DNA from: an uncultured Pseudomonadota bacterium
GTDB lineage: Bacteria > Pseudomonadota > Alphaproteobacteria > Rs-D84
Length of the DNA: 27,694 bases
Direction: 5' to 3'
Assembly (NCBI GenBank): GCA_937885575.1
Contig: CALABO010000025.1
Location: 1 to 27,694, forward strand
Made by a program: the position numbers and the translations under genes. The notes below the pieces were generated by a model. It ran no database searches and was not told the DNA's origin. It saw only the letters and a list, made by a program, of their open reading frames with translations. This document shows positions 23,120 through 27,694 of the stretch, in pieces. Positions within the stretch are counted from its first letter, which is position 1; every line of letters begins with the position of its first letter.

Positions 23120-23513
23120 GTAGTTGAAACGGATTTGTAAAGTTTCTGTTAAAAAGTTTATTTTTAACATTTTGGTATAACTGCATTAACTGTTTTTTAT
23201 CAGGATCTAACATCTCGTCAGTTTGTTGATAATACCGCAGTGATGCAAAATCAAGATTATCACCGTCCGTGTAAAACCGTAATTCTTGAACCCCAAGATC
23301 CCCATACTTTTTCTTAGACTCATAATGCACAATCTTGCACGGTCCAAAACTGTAACTCGTTTCAAAACGGTTATCCCACATAAAACCTTTCAATTTTTGT
23401 TTTACTTCCGGATTCATTGGGTAATTCGACGGCTGCCCTTCGGGATATGATATTTTAACGGGATTTTTTTCCAATTCGGAATACATTTGCATAAGTTCGT
23501 TTTCATAAATCAT
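23112..23513 (-). CDS. unrecognised 133-residue protein
   Basis: The frame is open from 23570, but ATG 23513 (MIYENELMQMYSELEKNPVK) has AAAAAAGGA eight bases upstream and lies downstream of the promoter at 23543-23570, whose elements the longer version would contain. The protein is soluble, aromatic-rich and has no membrane segment. Recognisable stretches are SYPEGQPSNYPMNPEVKQKL, FGPCKIVHYESKKKYGDLG and LRFYTDGDNLDFASLRYYQQ. The C-terminal region is helical (DPDKKQLMQLYQNVKNKLF). No family recognised. The ribosome-binding sequence resembles those of the unrecognised genes at 575-3749 and 26272-27540. Confidence 0.75.
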   Translation of the reverse strand: MIYENELMQMYSELEKNPVKISYPEGQPSNYPMNPEVKQKLKGFMWDNRFETSYSFGPCKIVHYESKKKYGDLGVQELRFYTDGDNLDFASLRYYQQTDEMLDPDKKQLMQLYQNVKNKLFNRNFTNPFQLQK

Positions 23514-23542
23514 ATTGTTATCCTTTTTTGTGTCCGCAGCGC

Positions 23543-23570
23543 ATCGTATCATAAAAAAGCCTGATTTCAA
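23543..23570 (-). promoter_or_regulatory. extended -10 promoter for the gene at 23112-23513
   Basis: On the minus strand TTGAAA (23570-23565), a spacer of 16 bases and TACGAT (23548-23543) form the core. TGA before the -10 gives the TGn extension. The start would be near 23536, about 22 bases before the ATG. It lies between this gene and the P-type ATPase stop at 23578. Confidence 0.6.
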
Positions 23571-23577
23571 GATTTTT

Positions 23578-26205
23578 CTATCGCAACATTTTGTAAATAA
23601 AGTTTATTGGCACGATAAGCAATGCCAGGCCGGCGGTGGCCAGCCATTGAATCGGGCTTAGCGGTTCAAGTGACAAAACATTACCGCCGAACGTCACACA
23701 TGCATAAAGGCCGGCAAAAACAACAAATATCACAATCAAAAACATTGGATTTTTGGATAGGCCTGAAAATATATCAAAACCACGCACCCGAACACAGAAT
23801 CCATTTAGCATTGCCATAATTATTATCAACGCAAACCGGGCGGACATTGCCGCATCGCCAAAAATTGCAACAAATGGTTCGGTAAGGGTCAGTGTGAATA
23901 TAAACACACCCGCAATTGTTGTCCATATAACCCCCGCGATTGTATCGCCGGTAATAAGTTTTGCATTTTTGCCCGCCGGTGGTTCGTTCATATATTCCTT
24001 GCGCGCCGGTTCGCCACCAAATGCAAGGGAATTCAAACTGTCGATAACAATGTTTATTATCAATATCTGAACCGCCATAAATGCGGGCACGCCCACCGCA
24101 AACAGAAACAGGACGCACAATGCGACCAAAATAAAGTTTATCGGCAATTGGAATCGCAAGAATCCCGTCACATTGTGCATAAATGTCCGACCAACCAGAA
24201 TACTGTTGCCAATGGAAACAAAGTTATTGTCCGTGATTATGATATCACTTGCTTCCTTGCATACATCGGTGCTGTCGCCCATGGCGTATCCGACATCCGC
24301 ACCCTTTAACGCCGGCGCATCGTTTGTGCCATCGCCACACATACCGATACAAAGCCCCATTTCTTGGGCAATTTGAACAAGGCGTAATTTTGTATGCGGG
24401 GTTGCGCGCGCAATAACACGAATTTTCGGCAAAATGCGTTTGACCGCCGCGTCGGACATTTTATCAAATTCGGTTGCGGTTATGGCGATATCATCCGCGC
24501 TTTGCAAAATTTTACTTTCGCGGGCGATAACACGCGCCGTTTCCAATATATCGCCCGTTATCATCATAACAGACACACCTGAACCTTGCAATTCCGTCAC
24601 CATATCCGCAACACCGGGGCGCACATCGTCACGCAACGCGGAAACACCGATGAATACTAAATTGTTTGGCATTTCGCCCGATTTATGTGTTCCATCATAA
24701 TACGCCGTCGCGATAACACGCATGGCGCGGCGGGCGTTCGACACGATAATTCGCCGCACGATTGCGCGATTTAACGGATGCGTATTGCCGGTCGCATCAA
24801 CATAAAACCGCGAATGCGCAAGTATGATTTCCGGGGCCGCCATGACATAGGTGCGCGGCCCCGACTTGGTTTTAACCGTTGTGGCGGAAAACTTGGTCGC
24901 ACTGTCGAACAAGGTTTTATTCACAATCGGATTTTCACGCTTTATTGCCGCCACCATTTTATGGTTCAACCCCAATGCGCCAAACAGTGCGCGTTCCGTA
25001 CTGTTCCCACCAACAATTTGCCCCGCCGCATCAAGCATTGCACGACCGTTCAGCACAATATTATTCGTCACCAATCGCACGACCGCGCCGCCCGTGGTGT
25101 GATCAAAACCAATATTCGTGCCATCGCCCATATAGTTCGCCACGGGCTGCATTTTCCCATATGTGATTGTGCCGGTTTTATCGGTGCAGAGTAATTGGAT
25201 ATTGCCGGCCTCTGGGATTTTTGCGGGATTTTTCGCAAGCAGGTTTTCGCGTGTCATTTTATGCGCGTTTTGGGCGGTTATGATTTCGATTATGAACGGC
25301 AAACCTTCGGGCACCGCCGCCACGAAGATAGTCAGGCCCAATGTCACCGCCTGGGCCACGCTGAACACCATATCGCCAACGTCCGCAAAGCCATAGATAT
25401 ACCAATGCATAAATATCATCATTATTACTATGCCAAAGGCGCAACCGCCGCCAATCTTGCCAATAAGGCCGGCAAGTTTATCAAGCCCCGTTTGCAACGC
25501 CGTTTTTTCTTCGCCAATATCGGTCAGTGTCTTTAATATCTTGGCATTTTCGGTGTCCAAGCCAATGCGCGTCACACGCATCGCACCACCGCCACCGTGA
25601 ACCGTCGTCCCGGCAAAGACATAGTTCGCGTTTGTATAGTCATTTGCGGTTATTGGGGCGTTTCGATCATATTTGAAATTTGGAATTGGGGATTTATGTA
25701 CTTCCTCGCTTTCGCCGTTTAGAACGGAATTATTCACCGAAATATGCCCATGAACCAAGTATCCATCCGCAGGGATTCTTTCGCCGGCCTGGAGCAATAC
25801 TATATCGCCAACGACGATTTCGGTGCTGTCTATATTGCGGATGTGACCGCCACGAATTACATTGCACCGCAAGGCCGATGCCCGCCGGCGTAGTTCGATT
25901 GCGCTGTGTTGGCTGCGCAGGTGCGTGATAACATTTACAACCGCGACGATGATAACAACAATGCCAATGCCAATCGCATCGGTAATATCGCCATAGCCAA
26001 GCATCGCAAGAATGATAAATATCACCGCCATTATCAGTAAAATTAGGTTTATTTTCGTACGGAAAACATCAACCAAGAAATCCCACACACTTTTGACCCG
26101 CGGATCAGGCATAGTGTTCGATCCATATTTCTTGCGATTTTGCGCGACGGCCGCCAAAGATAACCCGTTTAGTGTCAAAATTCCCCCCTGATCCTGTGCA
26201 CGCAT
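23578..26205 (-). CDS. P-type cation (PMCA-like calcium) ATPase
   Basis: The 875-residue protein is a P2-type ATPase with ten predicted membrane helices. The phosphorylation site is CTDKTGT (Asp342), the M4 motif is VPEGLP (298-303), the hinge is GDGTNDAP (624-631), and M6 has Asn718 and Asp722 in IINIVIDSLNS, as in calcium pumps. An N-terminal cation-ATPase domain (LSLAAVAQNRKKYGSN) is present, and a substrate of Ca2+ is therefore likely but not proven. Two conserved positions differ: TGES is NGES (about 163-166) and the nucleotide-site KGAPE is MAAPE (about 455-459). The start at 26205 is needed to include the N-domain but has only a poor Shine-Dalgarno. It probably exports Ca2+ at the inner membrane. 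Confidence 0.9.
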   Translation of the reverse strand: MRAQDQGGILTLNGLSLAAVAQNRKKYGSNTMPDPRVKSVWDFLVDVFRTKINLILLIMAVIFIILAMLGYGDITDAIGIGIVVIIVAVVNVITHLRSQHSAIELRRRASALRCNVIRGGHIRNIDSTEIVVGDIVLLQAGERIPADGYLVHGHISVNNSVLNGESEEVHKSPIPNFKYDRNAPITANDYTNANYVFAGTTVHGGGGAMRVTRIGLDTENAKILKTLTDIGEEKTALQTGLDKLAGLIGKIGGGCAFGIVIMMIFMHWYIYGFADVGDMVFSVAQAVTLGLTIFVAAVPEGLPFIIEIITAQNAHKMTRENLLAKNPAKIPEAGNIQLLCTDKTGTITYGKMQPVANYMGDGTNIGFDHTTGGAVVRLVTNNIVLNGRAMLDAAGQIVGGNSTERALFGALGLNHKMVAAIKRENPIVNKTLFDSATKFSATTVKTKSGPRTYVMAAPEIILAHSRFYVDATGNTHPLNRAIVRRIIVSNARRAMRVIATAYYDGTHKSGEMPNNLVFIGVSALRDDVRPGVADMVTELQGSGVSVMMITGDILETARVIARESKILQSADDIAITATEFDKMSDAAVKRILPKIRVIARATPHTKLRLVQIAQEMGLCIGMCGDGTNDAPALKGADVGYAMGDSTDVCKEASDIIITDNNFVSIGNSILVGRTFMHNVTGFLRFQLPINFILVALCVLFLFAVGVPAFMAVQILIINIVIDSLNSLAFGGEPARKEYMNEPPAGKNAKLITGDTIAGVIWTTIAGVFIFTLTLTEPFVAIFGDAAMSARFALIIIMAMLNGFCVRVRGFDIFSGLSKNPMFLIVIFVVFAGLYACVTFGGNVLSLEPLSPIQWLATAGLALLIVPINFIYKMLR

Positions 26206-26217
26206 TTTATCGCATTT

Positions 26218-26233
26218 TTGCCCCCCGGGGCAA
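26218..26233. promoter_or_regulatory. hairpin in the leader of the P-type ATPase gene
   Basis: TTGCCC/GGGCAA with a four-base loop lies between the 26272 gene's stop and the ATPase start. There is no T-run on either side, so termination is doubtful. In the minus-strand mRNA its 3' arm ends 13 bases before the ATPase ATG. Confidence 0.4.
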
Positions 26234-26271
26234 GGGGAATTTTGGGGTTTATATTTTAACGTGGAAAATAT

Positions 26272-27540
26272 TTATAAACTCAAACCACGTATGCGAAAAT
26301 TTTTCGGTAACGTGCTATTACTAGGGTCTTTCTTAGGTTGCCAACAACCTTGTATCTTTACCCACTTTTCTCCAGTTTTCATAAAATCCGTCAGCATTTG
26401 TTTTAATAGCGAATACTGCGAATTCTGCTTCAATTTTTTTATAACATTAGAATATTTCTGAACTAATTTTTTAGCGTTTCGATGCAAAACAATATCTAAA
26501 TTCTGGTTATATCCGGCAATTCCTTTTTGCTCTAATATCGCGATTTCTTTAAGATATTTTGCTTTTTCATTCTCTTCGGACTCTATATTCGCCATAAGCT
26601 TTTTTGTTTCAATATTGTCTTTAAGTTGATTTTCATATATTTTATAAACATCAATAGGGGTGTTTGATACGATACTTTCAACAAAGGCGTTTTCTACGTG
26701 CGAATAGTGGGTACCAAGTATTGCCTTATAAATATTGCCTATATCTTCCTCGGTTTCTATATAGCATAATAGCCCCAAGATAGATTGACCGGTTTTTTCC
26801 ATATCATATTCTATTGATGCACTATGCCCTGTATTGCTACTATTTCCCCGAACACTATTCTTTTCCGCCACCTCTGCTACTTTTTTTGTTATACAGTTTT
26901 GGAATGCATTCGTATATCTATACCCCATTTCTGCCATAACCATACGAACAACCATATTACGCAAAAAGACCGCTAACATTGACTGTTTATCTTTTTCCAA
27001 AGTAGTTTCTTCATATTTTTGTTTTTCGTATTGTGTAACGTGTGATAAAATAATCTCTTTTTCTTCGTCGGTAAAATTGTCCGTTTTATACGTTGCGATG
27101 CCCTTACCAAGATTAAATAACGAACCATTATCAGGTTTTACAATGTATGTGTTTTTTGGCAAAACCAACCCTGTATCTGGATTTGGAATAAAATATGTAT
27201 CATCAACAGCCACTTCCTGGGGATTACCATTTTCTTTGACAATATCATTATACGGGGCCAGAATAACAAAAGATGCATCATCCCAATTACCCGCCAGGTG
27301 ATTTCCAACTACATTGTTCAATGTCATATGAACAGTCGCGCGTGCATAGTCATAATCTGTGGTCATTGATGTCGTTTTAATAAAGTATTTGCCTGATTTA
27401 TTTCGTTCTGGCGCATAACTAGTTACATGCACACAAATCCAATTTTTCATATCAGACATATAATGTTCCTCGTCTTCAAAATGGCCGGTTCTTTCTGTGA
27501 TTTTTTCTATACCTTTGCGGTAGACATTGGCTTTTGTCAT
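26272..27540 (-). CDS. unrecognised 422-residue protein
   Basis: ATG at 27540 (MTKANVYRKGIEKITERTG) is preceded by AAAAAGGA and an extended -10 promoter. There is no signal peptide or membrane helix. The N-terminal 170 residues are mixed alpha/beta (WICVHVTSYAPERNKSG; DYARATVHMTLNNVVGNHL; DDASFVILAPYNDIVKENGN). The middle is helical, and the last 140 residues are strongly coiled-coil and Lys/Glu-rich (KKLMANIESEENEKAKYLK), ending in a basic segment. It is the likely first gene of a transcript with the P-type ATPase 66 bases downstream, though the intervening hairpin may separate them. No family recognised. Confidence 0.8.
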   Translation of the reverse strand: MTKANVYRKGIEKITERTGHFEDEEHYMSDMKNWICVHVTSYAPERNKSGKYFIKTTSMTTDYDYARATVHMTLNNVVGNHLAGNWDDASFVILAPYNDIVKENGNPQEVAVDDTYFIPNPDTGLVLPKNTYIVKPDNGSLFNLGKGIATYKTDNFTDEEKEIILSHVTQYEKQKYEETTLEKDKQSMLAVFLRNMVVRMVMAEMGYRYTNAFQNCITKKVAEVAEKNSVRGNSSNTGHSASIEYDMEKTGQSILGLLCYIETEEDIGNIYKAILGTHYSHVENAFVESIVSNTPIDVYKIYENQLKDNIETKKLMANIESEENEKAKYLKEIAILEQKGIAGYNQNLDIVLHRNAKKLVQKYSNVIKKLKQNSQYSLLKQMLTDFMKTGEKWVKIQGCWQPKKDPSNSTLPKNFRIRGLSL

Positions 27541-27586
27541 GTGTTAATCCTTTTTATCTTGCTTGTTGAAAATAAACCCTAAGGCC

Positions 27587-27595
27587 ATTATAACA
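27587..27595 (-). promoter_or_regulatory. extended -10 promoter for the gene at 26272-27540
   Basis: On the minus strand TGTTATAAT is a perfect TATAAT with TGn extension. The position 17 bases upstream holds only TGGATT, a weak -35. Transcription would start near 27580, with a leader of about 40 bases containing AAAAAGGA. Confidence 0.55.
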
Positions 27596-27689
27596 CTTTC
27601 AACCACAAAAATCCACCATCCGCTAGATTCTTAGGATTAAATTTGCTGTCTTGATAAACAATAATCAACCGTAGACGCAAAAACTCCAT
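27588..27689 (-). CDS. possible 33-residue open frame at right edge
   Basis: An open frame runs from ATG 27689 to TAA 27588 and beyond the ATG to the window edge. It reads MEFLRLRLIIVYQDSKFNPK and ends FLWLKVL. Its 3' end overlaps the -10 of the next gene. It may be a small protein, the tail of a gene outside the window, or a chance frame. No ribosome binding site can be judged because only five bases remain upstream. Confidence 0.2.
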   Translation of the reverse strand: MEFLRLRLIIVYQDSKFNPKNLADGGFLWLKVL

Positions 27690-27694
27690 TGAAA

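Overview
The window looks like chromosome from an uncultured alphaproteobacterium with a compact, moderately AT-rich genome. The evidence is a TrcR (DUF1013) gene next to rpoD, a secreted DUF2155 protein, an alphaproteobacterial-style AddA N-terminus, and very tight gene packing with overlapping convergent and co-directional genes. A host- or gut-associated lineage of the RF32/Rhodospirillales kind would fit, but that is an inference from gene style, not from a marker phylogeny. The genetic code is standard: TGA ends several clear genes, such as tsaD. No rRNA, tRNA, CRISPR array, insertion sequence or prophage was recognised.

Left part (1-3749, minus strand): a run of six unrecognised genes, one of them cut by the window edge and one only 49 codons long. 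They are separated by 11-20 bases and joined by a recurrent stop/Shine-Dalgarno junction, TAAAAAAGG. Two encode membrane proteins. This is the most novel-looking block, probably one lineage-specific operon read from a promoter near 3775-3802.

3870-6399 (plus strand): an envelope/translation operon. A near-leaderless DUF2155 secreted protein is followed by a membrane-anchored small protein, a DUF1460 putative cell-wall amidase, and tsaD (tRNA t6A synthesis). The last three are joined by 1-4 base overlaps. Next come an unrecognised minus-strand gene (6394-7068), weakly ADP-ribosyltransferase-like, and xseA (exonuclease VII large subunit), fired from divergent promoters.

8410-13113 (minus strand): a recombination-repair operon of a helicase-only AddA, a separate AddA-type nuclease, and recN. 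AddA is split into two overlapping genes, which is unusual. A divergent promoter pair separates it from a 642-residue membrane-anchored coiled-coil protein on the plus strand.

15164-22278 (minus strand): a housekeeping run trpS - SIMPL-domain protein - xerC - cysS - trcR - rpoD. Recognisable promoters precede trpS, cysS and trcR, and a hairpin terminator follows rpoD. rpsD lies upstream with its own strong promoter and a roughly 100-base leader. A three-hairpin GC-rich palindromic element lies between rpsD and trpS.

23112-27694 (minus strand): an unrecognised small gene with its own promoter, a PMCA-like P-type cation ATPase with unusual substitutions in two conserved motifs, and a 422-residue unrecognised protein. 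An orphan plus-strand terminator with TAGTG repeats lies at 23056-23119.
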